Origin: Episyrphus balteatus
Lineage: Eukaryota; Arthropoda; Insecta; Diptera; Syrphidae
DNA: 64,000 nt
Direction: 5' to 3'
Assembly (NCBI RefSeq): GCF_945859705.1
Contig: NC_079137.1
Location: 61,722,552-61,786,551 of the forward strand
Shown: in pieces, positions 12,423-23,820 of the stretch
Position numbering within the stretch: the stretch's first letter is position 1
How the letters are laid out: each line of letters starts with the position of its first letter
Program-made: the position numbers and the translations under genes
Notes under the pieces: generated by a model
What the model saw: only the letters and a program-made list of their open reading frames with translations
The model's database searches: none
Told to the model about the DNA's origin: nothing

Positions 12423-12893
12423 TTACGGTTTTTGAGATTTTCGAAGTCCTATATCTCAGAAACTACTCATCGTAGCAAGCTGAAATTTTGTGAGGAGTTT
12501 TGTTTTGACCAGCTTAAAAATTGAAGCGAGTTTGAAATTTCTAGCATCTTTAGTGTGGAAGTTAGAGGGGGTTCGAAAATGGCCTGAGTTGTTTCCTGTA
12601 AATAAGGGTGTAGTGCCAAAGTTGCTAGAGAACTTGGCTGGGCACTACCGTGCCCCTTGATATCTGTTCTTATAATAGCCGTTACAAATTTGTTTATAAT
12701 GAATTACCCCATATAAAAACATAACCTCGAAAACAGCAAAAATTACGTTTTTTGACATTTTCTAACGGTAATATTTAAAAAACGAAGGCCAATCAAATTT
12801 TTCTGACTTCAGCTTCGGATTCAGCCCCCAAAAACTACTAGAAAAGTAAGTTTTGGTTCTTGTGGCAAAAACCTTGTTGACCAGTGTAATAGG

Positions 12894-14337
12894 TACATGA
12901 GATTACGATGATATAGAATGCCAAAAATTGGCTAAAGCAATTCTTACTGTTTCATTATAGGTATATCTCGAGCTAGAACCTTAAAGAACCTTAGTTAAGA
13001 AATTTAGGCTATGTTTTAAGGACCAAAAGATTGCAACGGTTTCTTTCATTGAACCAAAAAATAGAAAAGCTTCTTTTTTTTCAAAAACCTCCTCTAAACG
13101 ATTTGAATTATGAACTATTGTTCTGGAAGAATGAAGCTAATGAGTTAGTACTTTTGTAATATAAAAAAAAATATTTTTGGAACAATAGGTAAGTAACGAT
13201 CTCGGCCATAGAACGATTTTTTGGATCTATAATTTTCTAGGAATCAACAAAGTGGATTTCAAAAAATTTAATTTTTTTTTTAATAAAAAGTTCTTAAAAT
13301 AGTTTTTGGGGGATTTTTTGGATTTTGAAATTTTCAGTGCAATCATTTAACAATTTTTGAATATTGATATCCTATAGTTTCATCTTCAAGGAGTCTTTTG
13401 TTGCCACAAAAATATTGGAAAATTATTTTTAAAATAATTCATTTAAACAAAAATAGTTTATTGGCTTGAACAGTTTTAATTTATAAGAGCAAGTTTGGCA
13501 CCGAATTGATCAAAAATTAAACTTTAATTTTTATAAAAATTCTATTCGATTTATTCCATTCAAGGATTCAAGGACATTAAAAAATTGAAGTCTTTTCCTG
13601 AAGTTTAAAGTTCTGTGTTAATTTTCTCTAACACTCATTTAACTATTCAAAACAAAAATAGATTTGAAGTTCCTATTAATAGTCTTAAAAGTCTATTTTA
13701 ATTTTTCCCCATTGTACCAAAAATAGAAATTGATATTTAACCTCAGATTATTTATCTAATCACAAAAATTATTATTATTGATACTTATCAAATAGCTTAA
13801 GGTTAATATTGTTCTTGTAGTAGGTAAAATATTCATTTCATCGCCTCTCGGTGTGAAAATAAATGTTTTTGGAAAATAAATCTCAATGATTGAAAATACA
13901 TATAGGTATAATTTTAAGGGAAATGCTAACTAAAATTGATCGAGGTCTCTCAACTACATTATAGAATAATAAAACACATTCAAATAAATGAAATTTGTGA
14001 TTTTGTTTACGTGTTAATAATAAAATTAAGCTCAAAAAGAATTTTCTTCTTTAACCTTCAAAAAAACATAAAATGAGTAAGGATGTTTGTGCAAATTTCT
14101 TAAAAAATAGTATTCAAGCAATTAAGTTCTAATTTTTTGGCACAAGCTTTCATTGTTTCCCAGACACTTATTAACAAACTCAAAATTAGTGTAAATTAAC
14201 TAGGTATAGGGGTAGGTTGGCATTAAACTACTTCAAGCTATCCAAAAGCCGTCGTAAATTTAAAAGGTTTATAGGTATTTTCACTACTAGCATAAGAGGA
14301 TTTTTGGCATTTCATAAAAACACTTGCTTTCTATTTG
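12894..14337. other. AT-rich non-coding DNA
   Basis: No gene or repeat boundary was recognised between the composite element and the Tc1-like palindrome. Only short A/T runs and dispersed phrases are visible. Confidence 0.45.
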
Positions 14338-14740
14338 TACAGCTGTGTTCAAAATAATAGTAGTGCCTGCATCAAAATAACATTTTTTATAATTACGGTG
14401 CTTCTACGGTTAAAAATTTAGTTTCTTTGATGTCAAAGTTTGTAACGGTCAATTACTAATAAATGTATCATAGTTTTAAAATGAAAAAGAAGGTTCCAAA
14501 TAATTTTTCATTGACTTTTGGTTGTTCTTTCTAATTTGACCTGTTCAAAATAATAGTAGTTAAAGTTATTTTTGAAGAATTTAAAAGCGGTTTATAACAT
14601 AGAATATTTATTTTTGGTTTAAAAGTAAGTACTCATATAATAGGAACAATTTTTCAACAAAAAACGATTTGTTTCGGTTTTAATCTATTTAAAGTTCGAA
14701 GTGCAAAACACTGCAGTTCGGATAGCGGAAACTTTTACGA

Positions 14741-15240
14741 AAGCTGCTTGAAGAAGGGAAAACCTACTTGGAAATTCAAGGTTTTATGAGGATGCTCCCC
14801 TGCAATGGAAGCCAATGCAATAAACTCAACGAAAAACCCCAAACGCGCGGTAGAAAAAGAAAAAAGACCGTCGTAGATGACAGGCGTACTGTCCAGATGA
14901 GCAAAGCTGAGCCTTCAGCATCGTCGTTTCGAATCCAGAAGGCTTTAAGCCTGGATTGCAGTGCAGTGAACATTCGGAGGCGACTGTTAGAGACTAATTT
15001 GTACGCTTGAAGTCCACGAAAAGTTCTGTGAAACATGTTAAAAAGCGTATCCAGTTTGTAAAAGATTACATAAACTGGCCAGCGAAGTAATAGCGTAACA
15101 TATTGTTTACTGATGCGAGCAAATTTGTCCTCTTTGGTGGTACTGGATCTCCAGAATACGTCCGACGTCCACCCAATACGGAATATGTTCCAAAGTAAAC
15201 GACGGAAAAAGTTAAACATGGAGGGTCGAAAATTTTAGTA
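14741..15240 (+). pseudogene. Tc1-like transposase, N-terminal and first catalytic region, disrupted
   Basis: Reading from an open stretch that begins KLLEEGKTY, the frame covers the helix-turn-helix and GRKRK AT-hook-like motif typical of Tc1 transposases and ends at a TGA after NLYA (15010). A frame shift follows. The next part reads KHVKKRIQFVKDYINWP, two stops, then RNILFTDASKFVLFG and YVRRPP, with a third stop later. The FTD aspartate is the first catalytic residue of the DDE triad; the usual glutamate after it is alanine here. The remaining D and E of the triad are absent. It is a dead transposase. Confidence 0.85.
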
Positions 15241-15283
15241 TTTTAACATATTTCTTTGTTAACAGCGGTACTTTATGTGAACT

Positions 15284-15526
15284 TCAAGCGTACAAATTAG
15301 TCTCTAACAGTCGCCTCCGAATGTTCACTGCACTGCAATCCAGGCTTAAAGCCTTCTGGATTCGAAACGACGATGCAGAAGGCTCAACTTTGCTCATCTG
15401 GACAATACGCCTGTCATCTACGACGGTCTTTTTTCTTTTTCTACCGCACGTTTCGGGTTTTTCGTTGAGTTTATTGCATTGGCTACCATTGTAGGGGAGC
15501 ATCCTTATATAACCTTGAATTTCCAA
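15284..15526 (-). pseudogene. Second, inverted copy of the Tc1-like transposase N-terminus
   Basis: An 80-codon frame almost identical to the one at 14768-15010 on the other strand, with under ten residue differences (for example QTRGRK versus ETCGRK). It shares the GRKRKKTVVDDRR motif and the helix-turn-helix. It ends at the same TGA codon, so the premature stop predates or was copied with the inverted duplication. Confidence 0.85.
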
Positions 15527-16064
15527 GTAGGTTTTCCCTTCTTCAAGCAGCTTTCGTAAAAGTTTCCGTTATCCGAACTGCAGTGTTTTGCTCTTCGAAC
15601 TTTAAATAGATTAAAACCGAAACAAATCGTTTTTTGTTGAAAAATTGTTCATATTATATGAGTACTTACTTTTAAACCAAAAATAAATATTCTATATTAT
15701 AAACCGCTTTTAAATTCTTCAAAAATAACTTTAACTACTATTATTTTGAACAGGTCAAATTAGAAAGAACAACCAAAAGTCAATGAAAAATTATTTGGAA
15801 CCTTCTTTTTCATTTTGAAACTATGATACATTTATCAGTAATTGACCGTTACAAACTTTGACATCAAAGAAACTAAATTTTTAACCGTAGAAGCACCGTA
15901 ATTATAAAAAATGTTTTTTTGATGCAGCCACCACTATTATTTTGAACACAACTGTAAATAAAATAAGTGAAAAAATGATTTTGGCAAAAAAAAAAATAAA
16001 TTGATTAAAAATATGGAATTAGAAAATAACTCTCCATTTTCAACCAAAAGGTTTTTAATATCAA

Positions 16065-16180
16065 TAACACTGGTCTACAAAATTTTATTTTTTTTTTTTG
16101 GTGCCGAGACTATGATATACTTTTCTATAAGTTTTTGATGTGCTGAACTCGAATCTGAAGTCAGAAATATCCTATCAGCT
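16065..16180. mobile_element. Left-end fragment of the CACTGGTC-ended family
   Basis: The stretch begins ATAACACTGGTCTACAAAAT, then a T run, then diverged versions of the family phrases 'atactttctata' and 'aactcgaatctgaagtcag', which are the inverted complement of the right end at 12790-12891. Interior and right end are not recognisable. Confidence 0.5.
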
Positions 16181-16423
16181 CCCAGCAAATCTTTCAGAAG
16201 GAAATTCATTCACGTCTCAACAAAAAACAAACAAGCTTTTAAAGATCAAACTTTTATGCCTACGTATACCTTCAAATTGACAACATTTAAAAAAATATCC
16301 TTAAAAACTTAAAAACTTTACTTAAACCTTCCTAACAAAATGGTAAAGGTATACCTAGTTCATTTAAAATTGCGCAAATAAATTATGTATCTTTCCAATT
16401 AAATTGGTATTTTGTCAACTTAC

Positions 16424-16607
16424 CATTTATTGAGCACCTGTATAAAGCTTCACAAAATGCCATAACCAAATGTTCACCATTGACAGGACTCTGCAATGGA
16501 GTTTGTGTTGCTGATGTTGTTGTATTTGGCGATTGGCTTGAAGATGATGAACTTGTTCCATCATTACTACCATCGTCATGTTCTGGCACATAAAATGGCA
16601 CTGCCAT
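16424..16607 (-). CDS. First coding exon of an unidentified host gene
   Basis: An ATG in the context GAAAAAATGG opens a frame beginning MAVPFYVPEHDDGSNDG, followed by a serine run, an N/T/Q-rich stretch, and then a sharply different, fold-like segment GEHLVMAFCEALYRCSING. Directly after it, at 16418-16423 on the minus strand, is a perfect GTAAGT donor; the open frame continues only a few codons into the presumed intron. The exon is 184 bases, 61 codons plus one base, so it splices in phase 1. A disordered start followed by a conserved-looking helix suggests a real nuclear or cytoplasmic protein, but I do not recognise the family. Downstream exons were not found in 1-16400, so either the intron is very long or the exons are small and hidden. 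Confidence 0.6.
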
Positions 16608-18684
16608 TTTTTCAAATTTTTATTTTTTAAATATTTAAAAAAAAAAATCTTTAAACACAAAAATTATAGCAAATCTTCACAAAATAACCGTCAAAAAAAG
16701 AATCACTTAAAAAAGTTCAGTCTTTTCTTTAAAAAGTCTATTCACGTTTTTTTGTGTGTTTTTTTTTTAGGGACAATTGCACTAAATTAATTTTTCTTTT
16801 ATAGAAAAAAGGACATTATTTGTTTATTTTTGATTAACAAGAAATATTTCATAAATTTCTGGGTCTTTTGGGGCACGTATTAACCAAAAACCTTTCAAAT
16901 TTAATGCCATTTCAGTTAAACCGGTCCACAGTCAAAAAAAACTAAGTTCATTTAGATACTTTTTGTTTTTTTAATTTATTTTTTTGATTCACTTGATTTC
17001 TTTTTTTTTATTTTAAATTCTTTTTGAATTCAAAAGCAACAAGCCTTTTTAGAATAGAACAGTCTTTTTTTTTAAAGACGTTTTGTTTTTGCTTGTTGCT
17101 GTCTTAATAGAGTATCCACTCACTCAACACAATTTTGTATCTCAAAAGATTTTTGATACGAAATCAATAAAAAAAATTCTTACTTTTTTTTTTGTTTTGT
17201 TTTGAAAACAATCTTTTGCAAAAAAAGTTTAAGATACACTTTGCAAACAGAATTTTTCCTTATTTTTTGCAGATGCGCATCTGAACAAAAAATTTCAAAG
17301 TAAACGAACAAACCCCCGATGGGTTCAAAGAGAATCCTTCGACCAGAAAAAAAAACTCAGAGAATTTTTTTTTATTGTTTTTAATTTTATTTTTAAAAAA
17401 TTAAATTTTTTTTTCGAAAAAAAAAATTTAAAAAGAAACAAAAAAATTATAAAAAATAAATCTTTTTTAGAAAAAAAATAAATCGTCAAGTAGGAGTTAC
17501 GAAAAACTATAAGCACTCAACATAACACACGTCTTATTCGCTTCGCTGTTCGTAATCAACTGCTTCTCTGTTCCATACAAATTATATTTCTCTTTCCGCA
17601 TCCGCAAAATGATTTTTGTTTTGTATATTCTTTCTTATTTATTATCTTTTTTTTTTTTTTGTTTAAAATGCATTTGGTTCTCTGTAAAAATGCATAAGAA
17701 AAGAACACACAAAGATAAATAAACTATAAAATGAAAGAACTTTAAAAAAGAAGACAAAATTTAAAAGATACAAAGATAAAACGAAGGAGAGTTAAACAAC
17801 TTTAAAACAATTTTTTGAGAGCTAGTGCAGCAGGAATGATCAGAACAAAACAAAACAAGACTTGTATTGTTATCGTATTTATTTTTGTTTGTGTTGTTTA
17901 TACAAACATACAAAATATAACTCACCTTTTTTTTTCTTATGAGAGTGGGAGATGGTATTGGTGTTGAATGCATCACGATTTATAATATTTTTTGTTGGAT
18001 GGGGGAGGGGAATTGATGATGAGAGAATGAGAATAAAAAGAAGAATTTGTTATTTTTCAAGTGTATTTTTCTTTTAGTTTAACTCTTTCATGTACGAAGT
18101 ACGAGTAGAATATGCCTACATAAAACAAGTTGATACTTTTTCCCCTTCCTATTAGAATTTTTCTCTTTCAAGATTGTGCAGGTTGTTTTGATTTTGTCTT
18201 TCTTGTTTTGTGAGAAATTTGAAATTATTCACTTGTTTTGTTGAAGAGATTTTATAAACAAGAGTAACAAACACTGCATTTTGGGGAGCGCATTGAAAGA
18301 ATTCTCTTTTGATTGTATTTGGTATTATAAATTGAAGAGCCAACCAAGGTGGAATCGTACGATAAGTATTGCCATTGTTCAACATTGGATTCATGATGGG
18401 ACTAGACTAGACATTCACAAAAAGAAAAATAATGGTTAGATACCTACATTTAAATACAATAGTTTCTGATAGCATAAAAATAGTGAAGTTTGGTAATTAA
18501 ATATTCACAATATTCAATTTATTACCTTAAATTTAAAATTTGAATGAAACATCAAAAACTTAAAGTTTGTCTTAGCCGATGTTGCAGAAATATCTAGGCC
18601 TTTTCTTTTTAACATCTTAACTTTTGATTTAAAAAAAACTTTGTCTCTTAAACTTTATAGGATTTTTAGTGTTCGTTATATAAT
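16608..18684. other. Upstream region of the minus-strand exon; AT-rich, no coding signal
   Basis: For the exon at 16424-16607 this is the 5' side, so it may contain 5'UTR and promoter. It is dominated by T and A runs (16620-17470). A GC-richer patch at 17520-17610 and a G-rich stretch near 18001 stand out slightly. No TATA or initiator pair can be defended. A minus-strand frame at 18152-18394 is not supported by any splice site or motif. Confidence 0.4.
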
Positions 18685-18692
18685 ATGCACAG

Positions 18693-19222
18693 TAGGGTGT
18701 CCGTTATTTCCCAAAGTGATGTTTTCGGGGGTGACACCCCCCAGATCGAAAGTTTAGGGCCTAAATACGGGGAATTTAGCAAAAAAAAATTTTTTGGGGG
18801 TCATTAACCCGTGCCTCTAGGTCATACTTTCCCCATACAAATTTGTATGGGAAATTTTTAACTCATACATCAAATTTTTTTTCTCTCGAGTTAAATCATC
18901 TATTTTTAAAATGTTTGTTGATTCTGGTTGGAAAATAGTTCCTTTAAAAGATTACATTCAAAATTTCCCGTTAAAAATTTTTTTTATATTTTATTTCGGT
19001 TTTTGAAATTATTAGCTGTTTTCGTAGTTTTTGCTTTCACCTATCACATAATTTTAAATGCAGTTTTATTGGTTTTTAATTCTTTTCAAATATTGCATTC
19101 AAAAATTTGTGTATAAATCAAAAATTTTAATTTTCCGTATTTCCCCGTATTTAGGGCTTAAACTTTCGATCTGGGGGGTGTCACCCCCGAAAACGTCACT
19201 TTGGGAAATAACGGACACCCTA
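18693..19222. mobile_element. hAT-like foldback MITE (530 bp) with 8-bp target duplication
   Basis: The tips TAGGGTGTCCGTTATTTCCC and their inverted complement are flanked by the direct repeat ATGCACAG at 18685-18692 and 19223-19230. The inverted repeats extend about 90 bp and include CGGGGGTGACACCCCCC and 'gatcgaaagttta'. An 8-bp duplication with a tip fitting the YARNG pattern is characteristic of the hAT superfamily. The interior is AT-rich and non-coding; the frames seen there are chance frames. Confidence 0.85.
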
Positions 19223-19429
19223 ATGCACAGGGATTACGATAAACGAAGTAAGATGTAATTTTCTACGACTTGAGAGCTGATCATAAAAATGAATAGCTGC
19301 AATAAAGCGTTACTGAAACAGACTAGAAGTATCTTGGCTAGTGAGTGCTATCTCTTAGTAAAGAATTATGAACAATATGGACATAACTCCATAGGGGCCC
19401 TATTTTGGTTCTATGATATACTAAAATGA

Positions 19430-20411
19430 TACATTTTTCACAATTGAATTTAAATTGTGAAAAGTTAGGCCAAGTCCATAGTAGCAGAAGTATCTCCAAA
19501 ACTTTATACTGGTCCCTCCTAGTTAATTAGTTTTTGTAATGTATCTAGTTTTGAATTTCGTTTTCCGTGGTCGTTACACAAATTGCTGAGACCCTAAATC
19601 ACCATAAAGAACCAATTTTCTCTCATCAGTCCAGAGAATATTCAAGAGAATATAGAGGGTTTAATATTAAGTTTTGGGGATACTTCTGGTACTATGGACT
19701 TGACCTAATACATTGGATCAAAACTGTAATTAACCAGCTCTGGCACCTGAATAGTTTGCAAAACATTATGCTGCTATTACTTCGACACCAAATGAAGCTT
19801 AAATGGATCTTCCAAGAGGATAATAACCCAAAACACATCAGCAGAGCAGCCAGGCAATGGTTTCAAGATGCTTAAATTGGGGTCATAAAATGACCTGCTC
19901 AGTCTTTCAGACCTCAATCCCTTCTACAAACTTTGGGGGGATATAAAAGGAGATGTGTCTAAAGCCAAAACTTAAAATAACGGGAGTTTTTAACCGTTGC
20001 TGAGCAGGTTTGGTGATCTATAACACCTCAGAGATCTCAGCGACTTTAAGACTTCATGAAAGGTCGTTGCGAAGCGGTAATTAAATATAACGGTCATGGG
20101 AGCAAATACTACCTTTTCTCTAATAAAATACCGTTTAATTGAGCTTTTTTCGTCCTTGTTTTATTTAAATTTAATAGAAAAAAGAAAATCACTGCTATTA
20201 TTTTGCTCGCTTTAATTTGAGGCTTATTTTGTCTTTGGATTATTTTTAAGCTTAATAGCAATAAATTAAAATCCATTTGTACTAAAAATTAAATTTTTAT
20301 GAAACTTTAGGAGTTTTACTTAAAAAAATTTCCAAAATCAAAGCTCTTTTAATGTTTAACGCTTTATTTAAAATATTTTTCAAATCGCTGCTATTTTTTT
20401 GCTCGCCACTG
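19430..20411 (+). mobile_element. 5'-truncated Tc1-like transposon remnant
   Basis: The right end reads GCTCGCCACTG followed by TA at 20412-20413. Two related boxes, GCTATTATTTTGCTCGC near 20193 and CTATTTTTTTGCTCGCC near 20390, are an IR/DR-like pair about 200 bp apart. The left inverted repeat (expected CAGTGGCGAGC) was not found, so the left end is lost or diverged and the start given is approximate. It is a different Tc1 family from the palindrome at 14340. Confidence 0.75.
19567..20110 (+). pseudogene. Tc1-like transposase, central and C-terminal part, disrupted
   Basis: The open part (to 19875) contains FWGYFWYYGLDLIHWIK and IFQEDNNPKHISRAARQWF, the region around the second catalytic aspartate (EDNNPKH, in place of the usual QDNDPKH). 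After an in-frame stop the similarity continues through diverged versions of the WPAQSPDLNPIENLW region, so the catalytic glutamate motif is broken by substitutions and frameshifts. A tail resembling RCEAVIKYNGHGSKY, the usual Tc1 C-terminus, is read near 20063-20110. The N-terminal DNA-binding part is missing. Confidence 0.85.
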
Positions 20412-20413
20412 TA

Positions 20414-22100
20414 TGTCATTGATTTTTTTTATATACTAATAAAAACTTTTTACAATACAAAATTGAAGCTAGAACGGTTTTTTTTCTAAACAATTTTTAT
20501 AAAACAATATTTTCAAAATAAAAAATTGGAATGCTATTAAAAATGAGATATTAATCAGACATATACAAAAAATATATTAATCCATTCTCAAAAAAATAAT
20601 TTAATAGTTGAATTTTCACCCACATTATTTGTTCCTTCATAGTTAAAAATTGTAAAAAGAGTGCCATAAAATAATGATTTAAAAAGTCATTCGATATATT
20701 TTTTTTTAAATAACTTCTTCTACGAACAGTTCTTTTACAAAAATAAATTTTCCATAATTTTAAATCCATAAAAAAACAAAAACTGAAAAATATGTGGTAG
20801 GTTCTAACCTCATTTTTGGCATGTGCAAACAAAATTTCAAACATAAAAATCATTCTTATTTGACCTAATCTAGAAAAACTAAGTACGCCATCGTGTTCAG
20901 CATATTCGAATTATCTTTAGTAGATATGAAAGCTTTGTCGGAAAAAAAGTTCCATTTTCGAGCACAGTGTAATTATATTCTGAAATTTGAGATTTGTCAA
21001 CTCAAAGAATTCGTATAGTGAAGTGATTGTGGTTTAAGCTTAAAACCTGCGAGATTTTTGAACCCTGTATCATCAAAATTGAGGGAAAAACTTTAAAATC
21101 TAACCAATAATGGAAAATAAAATGATTTAACGTTAAAATTGCTTAGAATTTGAGAAATTTACAATTTTATATGAAATACCTACTATTTTATAATCTTTTA
21201 AAACGCCGCCGCTTGATTTCTCAGCAAAAAAATTACAAAATATGTTTTCATAAGTATTTTCAATAAAGTAAAGTAATATTTTATTTATAACAATTTATTA
21301 TTATTCAAAATCTTCAAACCAAATAATAAAACACTTTTCCTTTTAAGAATGTGGAATTTTAAAAATTTTACTGCTCTACCTACATATATCAAATTTTTAA
21401 TGCTTCGAACATTGGAAACCAACCAATCTGTTTTTGCAGCCTTAGTTTCTTCTTTTAAGTGGTTCTGCTTTTGTGATTTAATACGATTGATTTGAAATAT
21501 TTCTCTAGAACTATCCTATGGGATATAGGTTTAAGTTCTTATTGTACTAATACATAAATGACATTAAATCAGTTTATGATACATTTTTGAAGACCTAAGA
21601 AATTTAAATTATCGCAGGATAAAGTACTTTCGTAGTGAATTACTAAGCATAGTATTATTTTGTACCGAATGGGTGACTAATGGAATTCTCTTGATTTTCC
21701 TCTGCGCATAAACTCCAACATTTAACTCTTTTCATAAAAACAAAATAATTCACACAAAGAGTACGTACAATCATGTTTTCCCCAAGTTCTCTTTGAAAAA
21801 TGAACTCCAAGTCCATAGAGAACATTGTATAGAGACAAGAAATGAAAAAACCACATCCCCATCCCCAACACACCAACAACATCCATGAGTCGACACGAAA
21901 GAAAAAAATCAGGAAAAACTCGAAATTATTCTAGATACATAGGAAAAAAAAAAATCTAGTAAATACAAAGCAGTTGAAAATTTTTCTTTTTCTTTCTTTT
22001 ATTTAAAAAAAAAAATAACGCGCGCGCGAATGATAATCATAACAGAGAAGAAAAAACCGATCAAAACAAAAAGTATAAAAACAAGAAAATTCGTAGGCAG
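20414..22100. other. AT-rich non-coding DNA
   Basis: No gene or repeat boundary can be supported. The stretch contains A/T runs and a (CG)-like CGCGCGCG patch at 22020 next to an A run. Confidence 0.45.
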
Positions 22101-22604
22101 GCACATCACAGAAAATTAACGTTTGGTTTGAAAATTCGAAGAACGAGTTGAGAGAATATTGAACGAGTAAGTGGTGGCTAGTGGAGATGGAGAGTATAGA
22201 TATACTCTAGAGTGGACTACGCCAAAAACCAGTTGAGGGGAAACACCATCACACTACACCGTCCAGAAGAGCCCCAAAGATACAAAACCTAAACAAAAAA
22301 AAAAAGCTACCAGATACACATGAAGACGATGGAGACGGATTTAGGGGGGGTGGAGAGTTTAGATGGACAGAACAACAGAGCGCGCTGTGGTCGGTGGCAG
22401 AGTGAAGAGCAAGATTACTCTGCGACTAGCCCACAAAATGATTGACTGTACTTTACCTATTTTAGCTTGTTGCTTGTTGTTGTTGTTGAAGCTAGATTTG
22501 GCTTTTATGTTATACGATGGTTCCTGTTATACAGTTTGGGGGTTGTTAAGTGACGATGGTATCCAGATCCACTGCTAAATAACGAGTGGGTGGTGGAGAT
22601 CGGA

Positions 22605-22660
22605 GAGAGGCTATAAAATATAACGCGATGCGTGAGTTGAACACACAATTTAGATTTTTA
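22605..22660 (+). promoter_or_regulatory. Possible core promoter (TATA box) in a GC-richer block
   Basis: GGCTATAAAATATAACGCG places a good TATA match at 22612-22618 in an otherwise G-rich purine stretch. The expected start site would fall about 30 bp downstream, in 'gttgaacacacaattt'. The surrounding block 22100-22760 is less AT-rich than its neighbours. No coding exon follows convincingly before the repeat that begins near 22898, so this remains a motif-level call. Confidence 0.25.
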
Positions 22661-22897
22661 GCCTCCGGTTTTTTTTTTTTGCACTGCGGCAGATACTCGC
22701 AGAGAAGTTCTTTTTCTCGCTAAGTGGACGAAATTATGAGTGCGATATTTATATGAAATGATGAGTTCTGTTTGGCTTACTGTTGCGTAATAAATAATGT
22801 TTTTTTTTTTTTTGTTTTGTTAAATTAAATTGAAGAAAGAGTTGACACAGTGTGTGCAATGCAACACAACAGCATTGAGTCAATAAATAAATAAAAT

Positions 22898-23820
22898 GCA
22901 CGACTGGGTCGCACGAACTTGCTCTTAGAGTTAAAGTTGCTTAAATTTGTAAGACTTTTTATATAGAAATTTGGAAAAAAAACAAAATTCGTTTTTTTTT
23001 AAATAAAATAAAATCTGAAATTAAATTGCCCTCCAAAACAAGTATGCAGTTTTGATTGATATATTAACATGCATTTTTAGAAAAAAAATTTTCAAAATCG
23101 TTAGAGCCGTTTTTTAAAAAACTAATTTTTTATAAATATTTTTTTGGAAAAAAAGTTTTAAAATAAAATTGGTATGCCATTTGGTAGAAATCACTAATCA
23201 ACATCTAAAAACAAAATTTCAAAAAAGTTCAATGTCCCGTTTTCGAAAATTTGATTTTTCAAAAAAAAACTTTCAAAATTTTTTTAAAAATCCAAAAATA
23301 ATTTTTTTCAAAATTTTATTATTGGCTTCTCCACAAAAAGTTTCGTTGAAATCGAATAAGCAGTTTCGGAGATAATCGGATTTGAAAAAAACGGTTCTAT
23401 GGCAGGTACCGTTAATAATGATTTTCAAAAAAAATTTTTTTCATTGAAAGATAGACCTTAGCTTTAAACTAACATTTGAACTTTTTAAACAAAATCGTTA
23501 GAGCCGTTTTCGAGATATTTCAATTTTACTAAAATCGGTATATGACAAGTACCGTTATTTTTGGTCCAAAAAAATTAATTCCAAAAACCCCTCTGGAGAG
23601 TCGCAGAATAACGCTACATACCAAGTTTGACATTAATCGGTCCATCCGTTTAGGCTGTAGCTCCTTATACAGACAGACAGACAGACTGACAGACGGACTT
23701 CCGGGACCCACTTTTTTGGCATTGTCTACCATCGTAATGTCATGGAAAAATGTTATCTCAACTTTTTTTTTTTGTACGAATGCATAACTTGATATATAGT
23801 ACCTATATCGCAAGTAAAAA
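22898..23820 (-). mobile_element. Interspersed repeat with tetranucleotide array, copy A (mini-me/DINE-1-like)
   Basis: On the minus strand it starts ATTTTTACTTGCGATATAGG and ends in a phrase like GCACGACTGGGTCGCACG (plus strand, near 22898). It shares with the copies at 35938, 41818 and 45165 the phrases 'atggaaaatgccaaaaaagtgg', then a (GTCT)n array (23670-23695 here as CAGA units), then 'ggctgtagctcc', and repeated 'aaaacggctctaacgattt' blocks. Dipteran mini-me/DINE-1 elements are known to carry GTCY arrays; the assignment rests on that resemblance. There is no ORF of its own. Confidence 0.65.

Larger units (their letters stand above)
11259..12891. mobile_element. Composite non-autonomous element with CACTGGTC ends
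   Basis: The left end CACTGGTCAACAAAATTT, with a following T run and GCCACAAGAACCAAAA, is the inverted complement of the right end (…TTGGTTCTTGTGGCAAAA … GACCAGTG). Flanks read TAA on the left and TAA on the right, so a TA or TAA duplication is possible but cannot be fixed. Inside are a foldback (11364-11712), four 147-bp tandem units, a (CAGT)n array, and a right arm with 'ctatatctcagaaactactc'. Partial relatives lie at 6590-6741, 16065-16180 and, for the inner part, 46540-46720. No transposase is present. A long frame at 11723-12028 is a by-product of two tandem units and is not a gene. Confidence 0.65.
14340..15954. mobile_element. Palindromic Tc1-like element (inverted duplication of a 5' half)
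   Basis: The tips CAGCTGTGTTCAAAATAATA and its inverted partner CAGTTGTGTTCAAAATAATA lie between TA at 14338-14339 and 15955-15956. The left 673 bp (14340-15012) and right 673 bp (15282-15954) are near-identical inverted arms, each carrying the transposase N-terminal part. The 269-bp centre belongs to the left copy and carries the next part of the transposase. Each arm contains a second internal copy of TGTTCAAAATAATAGTAGT about 200 bp in from the tip (14543 and 15733), which is the IR/DR arrangement known from Tc1 relatives such as Sleeping Beauty. The C-terminal half of the transposase is missing, so the element is non-autonomous. Confidence 0.9.

Noticed and set aside
18152..18394. 80-codon minus-strand frame with plausible composition
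   Set aside because: No domain, no donor or acceptor at suitable positions, and no link to the exon at 16424-16607 in frame or phase could be shown.
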